A stretch of 64,000 nucleotides of DNA from Triatoma infestans (Eukaryota > Arthropoda > Insecta > Hemiptera > Reduviidae), in assembly GCA_011037195.1 (NCBI GenBank), contig JAAEAF010012014.1, positions 1-64,000 of the forward strand, written 5' to 3'. The notes under the pieces are model-generated. The model did no database searches, was not told the DNA's origin, and worked only from the letters and a program-made list of their open reading frames with translations. How positions within the stretch are numbered: position 1 is the first letter of the stretch; each line of letters begins with the position of its first letter. Of the stretch, positions 10,380-21,823 are shown one piece after another. A program made the position numbers and the translations under genes.

Positions 10380-10900
10380 GGATGCCCGAGGTGTGGAACT
10401 TAAGAACACTTGACTCTTACTCCCTGCAAAAAAAACCACTACTAAGAAGCTCCCCTAACAGTCTACCGATCTGACGACAATATCTTAAGAACTCTCCCAA
10501 GCATTCCATTGAAAGCGTTGCCTTTCCAAATATGCAGAACCTCGTATTATTGAAAGAGGGACCCTCACCTAGGCAGTAATACATTGTTTCTCTCCTCCCT
10601 CGTCACAGTTCTCACAAAAAGAATTAGACGCCCTGCTATTTTGTGTAAGTGACTGGCTACCCTAGAGTGTCCAGGCAATACACCAACCAGGGTTCTCAAT
10701 TTCGTAATCAGGGAAATAAGATACATAAAGTCCCCATGTTTTACACCTTTTATACCCTTCCAGTGCTTGTCCAGTTCCTTATACCTCCATTGTTTGACTT
10801 CTCTAAAGCAACTGCTTGATGACGGCTACTGCTGGTTCGGTCCTGGGTATCCCACTTTAGCTAATTCGTCCGCTGTCTTATCCCGCGGTAGCATGCTTCA
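10380..10900 (-). pseudogene. R1/I-like LINE remnant: end of RNase H to zinc knuckle
   Basis: Reading minus from about 10,895, one frame gives DKTADELAKVGYPGPNQ, the end of an RNase H domain. After a connector comes LRTLVGVLPGHSRVASHLHK. A +1 shift then gives FCENCDEGGEKQC, the zinc knuckle. The order matches LINE A and B exactly, but the sequence is clearly a third family. One stop codon and at least one frameshift make it a pseudogene. Its left limit, near an (AAT)n run at 10,366, is approximate. Confidence 0.75.
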
Positions 10901-11689
10901 TTTTTTAATTAACCGGTTTTAAGATTTCGCCTATCATCAATAATCTTGATAAATAGTATGAGATCATCAACTAGCACAATGCAAAATCAGGATACATATC
11001 TTTCTAAGCGGAAGTGTGTTTGAATATGACCAATCGGTTAGGCGAGGAATCGTTATAATTATGTTGACCACGTATTGTGTTCTAATCTTTGAAAAAAACA
11101 TTTTTTGAGGTGCTTTATAGTTTGTATCTTTTTAAATCGATATCACTAACATTAAGACTTCCCGATAATGTTCTACTTCCTAAAATTGGTCGATGACATA
11201 AAATAAAGCTGCGAAAATCTCGGTTGTTTCCCTTTGCGCTGCGTACCCTAGTACCCACTGAAATGCCACCTAGAAGGCCTACAGATAATTCTTTGAACTG
11301 TAGGAAGGAATCAAATTCTGTAGAGTCCGTTGCCTCTATGCCCCTATGTGGTGGAGTTTGGGGGTTAGTCAGAAGAGAAATAACTTAAGTTGAGTGAAGG
11401 TTATATTCAAACACTATATATATTAAGTGTAAGGAATTTACGCTGTAATATTATGAATGGTTGACGATCACTCAAAGATGATTGATCCTCTCCCTAAAAT
11501 TTCAGGCTTTTTTATAAAGCGGCTGTTCAGCACTTCCTCTCTTAAACTTCTCCTTCCAGTTTCTCCTAGTTTGCCCCCTTTCTACAAGTTGAAGGATAAA
11601 TGCAGTCCAGATCCTCCGCTATTCAAAGCTCCTTAGATGTAGCTGCAGCTAAAGCCAGCTAATCTTGGCCAGCTACTCGAATAAACTCT
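10901..11689. other. No gene seen
   Basis: Nothing recognised in either strand beyond short motif-free frames. Confidence 0.5.
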
Positions 11690-11996
11690 TGAATGGTCTG
11701 TGTGTGTGTTTTGTATGTTTATATTCTGTGAACAAAATATCTCAAAAACGAAAAATCGCTGCGAGGACAAAATTGGTATTCTGTTTAAGCCACTGCATCT
11801 GTCACCAAGGTTCAGATGCAAAATCCATCAACCGGAAGTGCCAACTTTTTTTTTTAATTTTTCGCGATATTTTCCAGATTTTTCAAGAATGGTTCCCGTG
11901 ATTTATAAGAATACCTATTTCTTTTATTTGAAACATTTTAATTTATTTAAATAAGAGTAGGGTATGCTAACCTCTATAATACCACTTCAATAGTAA

Positions 11997-12007
11997 TGTA
12001 CGATTTT
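11997..12007 (+). repeat. SINE target site duplication, left
   Basis: TGTACGATTTT matches TGTACGGTTTT at 12,456-12,466 with one mismatch. Confidence 0.75.
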
Positions 12008-12455
12008 GCCCGCAAGGGGTATCTGGTGCATGCAGTTACTTGGGGAGTAGCGACCCCATGGTTTACCACAGCCCATTACTCCATGCACTTCGTCAGAACA
12101 GTACACAATACGACTTACAACTATATACGCTGTACATTTTACAGACAAGGACAAACACAGTACACAAACTAGGGTCCCCGTCCCTAGTTAATTGGCGAAA
12201 GCCGAGAGAGAAGGAAGGGATAAGCTCAGTGGTAGCCTGCTGGCAACGCGGAGGTCCCGGGTTCGAATCTAGCATGCTGCCCCTAGATATTCTTTCCTAG
12301 GAGCCTCTCCTACTCACTGTCCGGTGATGGGCAGTGTTTTCTGTAGCTAGAGAACACTGTTTGGAGGCCAGCTGTGCATTGGAGAAGGCTCCTGGGGGCA
12401 CAGTAGATCTTTCAGGTCGCAGTGCAATAATCTCCTAGAACAATCTACAATCTAG
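12008..12455 (+). mobile_element. SINE with internal tRNA-like promoter, copy 1
   Basis: About 448 bases start with GCCCGCAAGGGG and are flanked by an 11-base duplication. A tRNA-like section (about 12,221-12,275) holds box A and box B, but it follows about 210 bases of non-tRNA sequence. The 3' part contains GGGGGCACAGTAGATC and AGGTCGCAGTGCA, matching the LINE B 3' UTR. It ends in an ACAATCTACA-type tail rather than poly-A. Full-length sister: 21,824-22,250 (minus). Partial sister: 39,228-39,400. Confidence 0.8.
12221..12270 (+). promoter_or_regulatory. RNA polymerase III box A and box B of SINE copy 1
   Basis: Box A-like TAAGCTCAGTGG at 12,221-12,232 carries one extra A relative to the tRNA consensus. 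Box B GGTTCGAATCT at 12,260-12,270 matches GGTTCGANNCC except the last base. The spacing is that of a tRNA gene. Confidence 0.75.
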
Positions 12456-12466
12456 TGTACGGTTTT
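12456..12466 (+). repeat. SINE target site duplication, right
   Basis: TGTACGGTTTT; see 11,997-12,007. Confidence 0.75.
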
Positions 12467-12890
12467 ACCATCTGTGCAGTATTAATATACATTAAAATCG
12501 CTGATAAAAAAAATGGTAAACCTGAAATATGTTTTTGTTTTTTTTGGATTATTTCGAAAAACGTCTATGCCTAACAATTTTCTTTAAACTTGGAATGCTC
12601 ACTGCACAGATAAAACCGAATCATTTATTTCAAACATTTTGACGAACAAAAATTAATTTAGAGGGTTTTTTTTTGGCTCAGTTTAAATTTAAACTGCACA
12701 ATCTTTGTTGGTTTTTGATAGAGGGCCCTCCATATAAGTTTTCTCAGGTATAAAAATATTTCCCAACCGCCTTTTTTTATGGCCAGTCCAAAATACATTG
12801 TAAACGTTGCAATTTTATAGAAAATTTTTTAATTAATTTGTTGTTACTTATTTTAAATAGAGTAAAGGAAAGTCGTATGACCAATTTTAA

Positions 12891-15800
12891 AGTGTTTTTT
12901 CCTAGCCATTTTATTCACAACGATTTCGAGTTTCTTTTACATTTATATATATCTTGCTTCTTATCTCTATTTGAAACATTATACGAGTACATCGGGAGAA
13001 GGACATTTAGGTTGTAGTTGAAATTCCATCAGACACACAATATTACTCAAACTACTTCCCCCGCTAATTTGCTATCGTATTTCAAGTTTCCCCCCGTGAC
13101 TATTAATAATAATAGATTATTAATTAGTAGTGGAGCCGAGTTCTCCTTGACTTGACTTGACTAGTCTCCCCACTAGTTGTAAGTTAAGTTTATGCGAGAT
13201 GTTTCTCAGTGAACTTTAGTTAGTAGCTAATAGTTACTAGATGTGTACAAGATAATAATAACCCGGTTGAAACTAGTTTGTATTCTCCCGGGGAGGGGCA
13301 CCTCTCTCACTACTTCTCCCCCGTTCTGTCTTGTTAGCTTTAATATCTTTAGCTTCTATTACCTACCCTCTACTTACTACCACCTGTATCTATTTAACAT
13401 CGTGTTTTATATGTACAAATCTAATAAACGTTACTGCTACTAGTAGCAGTGGTGCTTTTATATACTTAGTAAGTTTAATTTGGAGGGGATGGTTCGGGAC
13501 GGCCAGATGTTCATGCTTGAATACCTTCGCATACAGTTTCTTGCTGTTGTTTTGAATTTCTTAGTGGAATAATAATCATTTATCTCTACTTCATTAATGA
13601 AAGGTTGGAATTCAAATAGATTGCTTAAACGATTTTGTCGCAATTATGAAAGCTTTTACTGGTGCTGTTCGTAATTTTACTAACATTTGGAGGACAAACA
13701 AACTTCCGATTCTGAAGCGAAACATTCCATTAAATTCATGTCAAACAGAAAGATGTTTTGCATGTACATACAAAAACAGAATCATACACAACTTCCCTTC
13801 CTGCTGTTGTTATGTAAAACAATGACAGATTTTACTCATTTGTCCTAACATACATATAGAGGTGGTGTGCGACAGGCAGGTTGTAGATATGATTACATTG
13901 TAAGCCAGAAGAGAGCGCCAATAACATGAAACCATACCACTTATAACATTTGAAATTTAACGCCACCAATTCCTCAGAACCCTCAGGGAAAAACTACTTT
14001 TCCCTGGAAATAGAAACTGTGTGACTTTCGACTATGTGAGATATACGCTGTAGATATAGATGGATGGATCTATTACGCAGGTATTAATAGCGTTTTGTCA
14101 AAGCCCTCATTATAGCGTACCGACATTATTTTGATACCTTCCTTCCGTTTGGAGAGCAATGGGCTAGCATCAGGGCGAGAAAATAGATGATGAGAAAAGG
14201 GCCATATATTATAGAAAAATATATCCATTTATATAAGGAGAAGTTCAAGGATCAGTTCGGGCTTAAGGAATATAAAGTCTGGCTTCTGGCTTGTGGTATA
14301 GTGCCAGAAGTCTGGTGCCTAAGAGACCACCTTGGACATTTTTGGCAAGATTACTTTCAGTCCTAGTGACATAGCTCCTTTAGTGGACAATATTTTAGCT
14401 TACTTCCTGGACATTATTTCCCAGCATTATGTTCATATTTAGACTTAGATGTACTCTATGACTTCTACAGATATTGTTTTATTTAGTTAGATATTCTATT
14501 TATTTGGACATTTCTCTTATTTCGATATAATCTAATTATTTAATGGCTAGTTATTTTCCCTTTATTTCCTTATTGTTCATGTCAATGGATTGATAAGTAC
14601 GCTGTGTGTTATTGAGCAGCCCCACTTGATTTCGATTAAGTGTTCTCTCTACCAGTACTAAGAGAAAGTTAAAAAAAAAACAGGCAGCTACAGTAGATTT
14701 TCCCTTACTTTTATAATAATGGCTACCGATACAATAATAATCTACCATTTTTATTTGGATTTTTCCCAAGAAAATATTTATTTTTAAGGTAATTCTGGCA
14801 TAAATGGGTAGATGTGTAGCAGGTGTGTAGAGGCTATGAAGCAATTACGATCTGAAGGATCCTTTGCGGCCCCATTACTTTCCTGTATATTTGTGTAGCG
14901 TGTACAGGTCACGATATTATAAATCTATTGGCAGTTGGACGTAACGCCTGCTTGGAAAAATAGGCGTTAATTATTTTATTTAAACAAATTTTTTACTTGT
15001 CATTAAATCTTTGTCAAAATATTTTCAAATTTATCATTTTGCTACTCTCTTAATGCTTTTCCATACTTTTCTTAACTTTTTTGTCCTGTTAATTTGATTC
15101 TAAGTGGCCTAGAAATTTCCTTGTATTTATTTATAAAAAAATTAATCGATTACTTTCAAAATAGATGACATAGAAAGATTAGACATAAATCATATGAAAC
15201 CATTGAATGAGCCATTTTTCCAAATAATGCGAATGAATAAGTCATTTCAAATAAAAAAAGTAATTGCATTTAATTTACATTATTATTAGTTTATGGTTTT
15301 GACAAGGTGAAATTTAATTTAATATATTACGGGAGAGGTTTAGAGCTTAAAGCTCAGTGAAAAATGGTGTAGTTAGCAGCAATAACTTTGTAGCTAATAG
15401 CGGTTTTAGCCTCTGGTAATGGTTTTAAATGCACTGAAAACTTTCCTCTCTTACATTCTGATGGAGAGTTTTAAAACAAAGGTCTGGAAATAATACTCTC
15501 AAAAGTAAGGGAAGGGAGGAAGGGAGACAGGAAAATGTGATGAAAATAAATTCATATAAACAAACTGAATTATTCACATTGCCTCTTTTATTCTTTCCCA
15601 AAATGACTCCTTTTGATCTTTTCTGAAGTAAATACCTTTTTATATGATTGTATTTATTACGGATCTCTTTAGTAATGATCGATTGAAAAATTTTCTTAAA
15701 ATACTATTCTGTCTGCATACATTTTACTTTCTCTCTAAATAGGTTTTTTTTTTTTTTTTTGAGGTTCTTCAAGTATGTAAAAATGTTTCCAAATGCTATC

Positions 15801-16045
15801 TCTGTCTTGATTTCAGGAGCGGAAATGAGGCCATAATTCAGCATATAGTCAGCCCCTTAGACTATGTACATTCTGTAAAATATAGATTTTCAATTTATTC
15901 GGAAACCACCAATAGCGAAGTCAGAAAACTGGGCATGATCATTGCAACAAAATTATACGATTGTCACAGGTTCCAATCTCGTCTAGTCTCTAAAAAATTT
16001 TATCTGAAGAAATAAAATTAAGAGATTATAGTAAAACAATCTAAT
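12891..16045. other. 3.1 kb without recognised gene
   Basis: AT-rich and mostly unique. A T-run lies at about 15,744-15,760. A small hairpin (CTTCTGGC.. GCCAGAAG) lies near 14,282-14,310. Frames of up to 97 codons (14,551-14,844 minus) show no motifs. Confidence 0.5.
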
Positions 16046-16898
16046 GTGAAACACTCACACAACTTTCTCTTACACCAGTTTCCAAAATTGTAATTGACCG
16101 ACTTTAGAGTTCGTATCAAATTTAATGAAATTCGTCGGGTTTTTTTATGAAGAAAATCACAAAAACTGAGAAACCTGTTCAGTAAAAACGCACTTCCGGT
16201 TTTCTAATTTTCTTGAAACTCGGAATTTTGACAATCTTTTTTTATTTCTAATTAATTTTGTCTAGAAGTTGAATTGTTTAATCAACTAAGATAGCACTTT
16301 AAGGACAAACATAACCCTTCCCCTCACCCAAAAGCCCGCTTAAATAAGTTTACCAAGAGAAATGTTTCAAATAAAAGTTGTAGCTTTTTATATATGCAGT
16401 TCACATAATTAGTTTAAAGAAAATCTCTGAAGCCGTTTTAGAAATATAGCAGAACATTGAAAAATACTTTTCAGTAAAAACTTTTCGAATATCTGATTTT
16501 CTTCAAACTAGGAATTTCAACAACATATTTAATTCTAATTAATATTATTTAGATGACAGAATTGTGTGATAAACTTAAATAGCACTTTGGAGAACAACCT
16601 AACCCCATCCCCTCCCCTAAAAATGCTTTTAAATGCAATTTCCTGGAGAAATGTTCGAAGTAAAAATTGTAGATCTTTGTATGTGTAGTTGATATACGAA
16701 GTTTAAAGAAAATCGTAAAGCAATTTTTGAGAAAATTCCAAAAAAAAGTGAAAAAAAAAAACATTTAGTGAAGTGGCACTTCCAGTTGAGGAATTTTGTC
16801 AGATAACGTATTGTCGGATGCCATGGTGATACCCAAACGGTATAACAAGTTTGGACTTTCTGCGATTTTTCGTTTTTGAGCTGTGGGTGTTCACATAT

Positions 16899-16968
<70 letters not shown>

Positions 16969-17098
16969 CATTTACCAAAAACCATTTTGTTGGACTCAGG
17001 GGACCTCAAAATTCCTATTTCCGGTGAAAACTCGATATCACAAATTTGACACGATTACAATACTTCCTGTTACTAGTAGTAAAAGAAAGTAATAATTG
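16046..17098 (-). repeat. HINE copy, minus strand, near full length
   Basis: The left end is the inverted 3' terminus (GTGAAACACTCACACAACTT near 16,048, then TCTCTTAC). The right end is the inverted 5' terminus (TTACTAGTAGTAAAAGAAAGT near 17,072). Inverted CCGGAAGTGC motifs lie near 16,192 and 16,780, two ~294-base monomers apart. A CA tract sits at the usual position. It lies head-to-head with the + copy at 17,658. Confidence 0.85.
16914..16967 (+). repeat. (CA)n microsatellite inside HINE
   Basis: About 27 CA units, preceded by ATACATACATAC. This is the longest dinucleotide tract of the window. Confidence 0.9.
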
Positions 17099-17195
17099 CA
17101 TTATGCTCTCGCCCATGACGCCTAATTTGGTAGCTGGACCATGAAGCTGCTTCCGAAAGAAAAATAAGACAAAGTAAAAAAACAATAGACAATAC

Positions 17196-17206
17196 TTTAT
17201 TTTATT
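17196..17206 (-). terminator. Overlapping AATAAA polyadenylation signals
   Basis: AATAAAATAAA on the minus strand lies about 90-100 bases downstream of the stop codon of the exon at 17,294-17,412. That is a usual distance for a short 3' UTR. Confidence 0.45.
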
Positions 17207-17293
17207 AATTATTCTGGGACATTCAATAAACTTTAGTTAAGGTCACAGATTAAAATCTATTCTTAAACATACAGCAATTTCAAAAATTAAATT

Positions 17294-17412
17294 TCAATTG
17301 TGTTCCATTTCTTTAACTTTGTTGCAAATGTAAACGAAACAAGGAATTGGATTGGGAGGCTGAAAATGGCCAGCGTTGTGCCCTTTCGGACACTCCTCTC
17401 GGCGTCCATGAA
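17294..17412 (-). CDS. Candidate terminal coding exon, cysteine-containing, unrecognised
   Basis: A strong acceptor (GCTTTTTCTTTGTCAG) ends at 17,413. In the phase that looks coding (two bases completing the previous codon), the exon reads HGRREECPKGHNAGHF, then PIPCFVYICNK, and stops with TGA at 17,294-17,296. The Cys-x16-Cys-x4-Cys pattern resembles the first half of a peritrophin-type chitin-binding domain, but the last spacing is one short and later cysteines are absent, so I do not assign it. A second frame is also open to a TAA slightly downstream. No upstream exon was found to the right. The exon lies in the loop between two inverted HINE copies. It may belong to a secreted protein gene or be chance. 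Confidence 0.4.
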
Positions 17413-17657
17413 CTGACAAAGAAAAAGCAGACACTTGTTTCTCACTGGCAGTAATCTTCATCAAATAAAATTAATTACATTGCCTGGCACTGTACTCAAC
17501 TTTTTGTTTATTGTTTAGTCTCTTAAGTAATTAGTACAGAAAACTAATTATATTCAAGTTTTAAAATCTATTGCAATTAGGTTTGTATTACTCTACTATA
17601 AAATTAGTCCACTATATAAATATTAAATATATATTATATAATTTAGACAATATATTC

Positions 17658-18578
17658 ATTTTTACTTTCTCTTACTCCTAGTAAGAGGAAGTATTGTAAT
17701 CGTGTGAAATTTTCGATATTGAGTTTTCACCGGAAATATCCGTTTTGAGGTCCCCTGAGTCCAAAAAAGTGGTTTTTTAGCAAATGGTGTGTGTATGCAT
17801 GTATGTGAACAGCATAGCTCAAAAACGAAAAATCGTAGAAAGTTCAAACTTGATATTACGTTTAGGTATCACATGGGATCTGACAGTTCGTTATCTGTCA
17901 AAATTCCTCAACCGGAAGTACACTTTACTAGTTTTTTTTTTACATTTTTGCAATTTTCTCAAAAATGGCTCCGAGATTTTCTTTAAACTTGCTATATCAA
18001 CTACACATACAAAGAGCTACAACTTTTATTTGAAACATTTCTCAGGAAAATTCATTTAAGGGCAATTTGGGGAGGGGGGTGGGGTTAGGTTTCCAACTAA
18101 AGTGCTATTTCAGTTTATTAGAGTTTGAAAAAAAATCAGATAACCGGAAGTGCGTTTGTTTTGACATTTTACAAATGATTCTTTCATTTTTCGCGATTTT
18201 CTCAAAAATGCTCTGACGATTTTCTTGAAACTTCGTATACAAAATAAAAATGCTAAGATCTACATCTTTTTAAGACCATTTCTTGGAAAAATCATGTAAG
18301 GGCAGTTTTAGGGAGGGGTGGGGTTTGCAGCTTCCCCTAAAGTTGGTATCATTGTTGAATATACAATTCTATCATCCAAACAAAATTAATTAGAAATAAA
18401 CAGATGGCCAAAATTCCAAGTTTTAAGAAAATTGTAAGCCGGAAGTGCGATTTACTGAACGCTTTTTCAGTTTTCGACGAATTTCGTTATATCTGGTACA
18501 CAAACTATAACATTTGCCAGTTATAATTTTGAGAACAGGAGTAAGAGAAAGTTGTGTGAGTGTTTCACACCAGATTTT
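17658..18578 (+). repeat. HINE reference copy, full length
   Basis: The 5' subterminal repeat ACTTTCTCTTACT (17,664-17,676) is the exact inverse of AGTAAGAGAAAGT (18,540-18,552). A 5' hairpin is CTCTTACT/AGTAAGAG (17,669-17,687). A 3' hairpin is GTGTGA/TCACAC (18,554-18,570), followed by CAGATTTTTT. CCGGAAGTRC motifs at about 17,911, 18,144 and 18,441 mark three internal monomers. No protein is encoded. Confidence 0.9.
18554..18570 (+). other. 3' terminal hairpin of HINE
   Basis: GTGTGAGTGTTTCACAC forms a 6-bp stem with a 5-base loop. The same sequence closes copies at 20,950, 55,453 and 62,186 with few changes. Confidence 0.85.
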
Positions 18579-20944
18579 TTCTGTAATAATTTCTTTAGAA
18601 AAATAATAGATTTTCAATATTATATGCATATTATTTAAAATATTAATTTCCAAGGCAGAAAAAAACAAAATTCTATTTAAAATACACCTCTTGCATTATG
18701 CTTTCTTAGGGAAGGGTAATGATTCTGAACTAATTTGAAATGAGGGCAGGAGAGATCGAGAGAAAACTAAGTATCTCAAAAGAAAAAAAAGAAAGATGAC
18801 TTTCAGAGAACTCCATTTAGTAATCAAACCGGAACTAGCATGAATATTTAAATCTATCATTTTTATTTGAAACATTTTAGCCGAAAAAAAATTGATTTTA
18901 CTCATTACTGGGAAAGTCAATCATCCCCATAGAAAATATCCAAAATTTGGCAATCTACATATCGCCAGAGAGAAACAACTTTAATATTATACAAAAATAA
19001 TGAAGATGCTGCCAAATTACATCAGGTTGCTAGAGGCGCAGCGTATTGATCCATCATGATGATATAATAAATTTAAAAAAAAATAAATGATAACATGAAT
19101 TAGGATATTAGTCTTCGTCGATGTAGGAAATAGTTCAAACAGCCAGAAGCAAATAACGCATAAAATAACGCATGAAAGCAAATATATAATATAAAAGTTA
19201 TTAATTCCCACTAAATATTTAGAGAGAAAATGCTATAAATATAAATTAGGAAAATTTGATAGTTTTGAACTAGATGTGTAAGTGATAAATGGTAAAGGAA
19301 ATGGTATTTAATTTTTAGAATCGATAAGAAGTTTTCGATTGAACCAAAATCGATTGACCCCCCCCCCCCCCCCAAGTAGTTCGAAAATATTCTAGTGACT
19401 TTTTTTGTTCTCTCATTTCATTTTGTCTATTTAGTTTAACATCTTCCTCACTTAATTCTTCTTTATTTTATTTTTACAAAATTAATTTTTTAATTAAGTT
19501 CTAGAAATGATTTAATAATAAAGTTTTGCTATAAATGTTAATTTATATAGTTCATGGTTACACAACCAACTCAAACACTAAAGAGCATTTTAAATCGTTT
19601 AAAGAAAAATGCCAAATATAATATTTTTTTTTTTTTTATAACTATGATGATTAGTGACAAGTCCCCCGTAGTTTTGCAAATTTTATTCCTTCATTCATTC
19701 ACTGAACAAAATAGGACATTTCAATCTAATGAGGTCATCTTCATCTAGTATTATTTACATTTAGTTCATATCATCCAGTTGTTGGAAAAACTATATTTAA
19801 ATCAATTCTTTGGTGAATCTTAACTTACATTGGAACCAGTATGGAAAAAGTTTGCTTTAAACGAGCGAGATGACTTTCACAACTGGAACCCATTCTTAGC
19901 ATAAAATTAATTTTGTATTAATAGCATAAAAGCATATTTTGTATTAATAGTCCTTTTATATTTAACAAAACGAACCAATTTTGATAAAAATATCTTTCTT
20001 TGTCAGATTGTTTTTATGCTAAGAATGTGTTATGCTTCAATTTGTATAAACAAACTTTTTTATTTGTGAATTTAAATATAATTATTATTTTTTTTTTAAC
20101 AACTGAGGATTATCTTATTAGTTTGAAACGCCCCAATTAGTTTAGTGAATAAATAACAAAATTTGTAAAAAACGAGAAGGAGCTGTCAATAACTATTAAT
20201 AAAAAACGTTTATATTCTTAGTTTTCCCATTACAGAAGTAATGATTCCCATCTTTAGTAGCGTAATAACTTTTCTTTCTTTTTTTAAAATTCTCATTATA
20301 AAGAAATAACAATTTTTTTCATTTTATTTAGAACTTGGAGCAAGTAATAATCACATATTTATTTCTCAAATTTTGATGTATCAATTTAATTTTAAAAACA
20401 ATTTGATTTCTATTAAAAAAATTGCATAAGGTAAAAAAAAAAAGAGGTAAACCAATTATCTTCAAAAAAAAAAAAAAAGACAATATTTTTGTAACTGGTT
20501 TAATTTTCCTGTCTAAACAAGAAAACTTTCCTTTTTTTTGCCAAATTTTCAACGAAAGAAAGAAACTTTTACAGCCAGTCAGCTGTCGTTTCCACAACTC
20601 TTTTTACACCGTTGGTTATATTGCAATTCTCAACGTATATATAGTTGTAAGTAGAAAATCCTGCCACTTGTTGAATAGAATAGCATTTCCTAAACTTTCA
20701 GAAAATTTGTTTTACTATTTGCAATATGGCTGCTAATAAAAGACCGGCATACCTGTTCTAACTGTTATCTGGATTTTTGAACTATGAAGATATAATTTAT
20801 TTCTATTATTCAACTTTCTGTATATGCTTTTTAGTGAAGTTTTTATGAGGTTAGGAAGAGAAAAATGTAGAAGAGAAAAGTACACTGGATTCAGAAAACG
20901 AAGTACTGCAAGGACTTTACAGAAACTGATATAGAAAAAAAAGC
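18579..20944. other. 2.4 kb with no recognised gene
   Basis: Contains a HINE scrap at about 18,830-18,915 (ACCGGAACTAGC, then TTTGAAACATTTTAGCCG). There is a 16-base C-run at about 19,359-19,374, several A/T-runs (19,625; 20,090; 20,466), and otherwise AT-rich unique sequence. Frames at 20,328-20,597 (minus) and 20,422-20,736 (plus) overlap each other and have no motifs. Confidence 0.5.
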
Positions 20945-21811
20945 TGGTGTGAAACACTCACACAACTTTCTCTTACTACATTTAACAAAATTGTCATTGA
21001 CTGAAATATGTAATGACTGAATTGTAATTTGGAGAAAATCGCGAAAAGTGAAAAAACCGTTAAGTAAAATTGCACATCTGGTTTACTAATTTTCTTGTAA
21101 CTCGTACTTTGGGCAATCTGTTTAATACTAATTAATTTTGATTAGGTGGTAGAATTGTACTTTAGAGGCAAACATAATCCTACCCCTCACCCAAAAGCCT
21201 CCTTAAATGACTTTACTCGGTAAAATATTTTAAATAAATGTTGTAGCTCTATAAAGAGTTACAAGTGAAGTTAAAGAGCTACCGAAAATACTTTTCAATA
21301 AAAACGCACTTTCACTCATCCGACTTTCTTCATACTCGGCATTCCAACAACATATTTAATTTTAATTAATACAATTTAGATGATAGAATTGTTAATAAAC
21401 TGAAATAGCACTTTAGAAGAAAAACTAACCCCCACCTCTGCGCCAAATGGCCCTTAAACGAATTTTCTCGGAGAAATGTTTCCAATAAAAATTGTAGCTC
21501 TTTATTTGTGTAGTTGATATGTCAAGTTTAAAGAAAATTGTCAGAGCCATTTTTGAGAAAATCGTAAAAACATGAAAAAAAAAAATTCAATAAAATGGTA
21601 TATCCGGTTAAGGAAATATTGACAGACAACTTACTTTCCTAAACGGAATATCAAGTTTAAACATTCTACAATTTTTCGTTTTTGAGCTGTACTGTTCCAC
21701 CCACACACACATTTTCTAAAAACCACTTTTTGGGACCTAGGGGACCTCAAAACGTGTATTTGGGGTGAAAACTCGATATCGAAAATTTGGACACGATTAC
21801 AATATTACCTC

Positions 21812-21823
21812 TTACTAGGAGTA
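21812..21823 (+). repeat. SINE copy 2 target site duplication, left
   Basis: TTACTAGGAGTA pairs with TTACTAGGAATA at 22,251-22,262, one mismatch. The target is the HINE 5' terminal hairpin. Confidence 0.75.

Larger units (their letters stand above)
11690..12890 (+). repeat. HINE copy split by a SINE
   Basis: The copy starts abruptly near 11,690 at the TGGTCTGTGTGTGTG segment, so its 5' end is missing. CAAAAACGAAAAATCG is at about 11,741 and CAACCGGAAGTGCC at about 11,829. It continues after the SINE at 12,456 with CGAAAAACGTCTATG and TTCTTTAAACTTGGAATG. The end is at GTAAAGGAAAGTCGTATGA near 12,862. Confidence 0.7.
17099..17657. other. Unique loop between two head-to-head HINE copies
   Basis: This 559-base unique segment holds the candidate terminal exon and its poly-A signals. 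No transposon motif is seen in it. Confidence 0.6.

Noticed and set aside
12221..12275. A tRNA gene
   Set aside because: Box A and B are present, but the segment sits inside a repeated element with target duplications and lacks a foldable acceptor stem. It is SINE promoter sequence.
14282..14310. Transcription terminator or miRNA hairpin
   Set aside because: An 8-bp stem in isolation with no other support.
16629..16964. Open frame with long Cys-Val repeats (minus strand)
   Set aside because: It is a reading of the CA microsatellite inside HINE.
19359..19374. Functional C-tract
   Set aside because: A plain homopolymer, and such runs often reflect sequencing or slippage.
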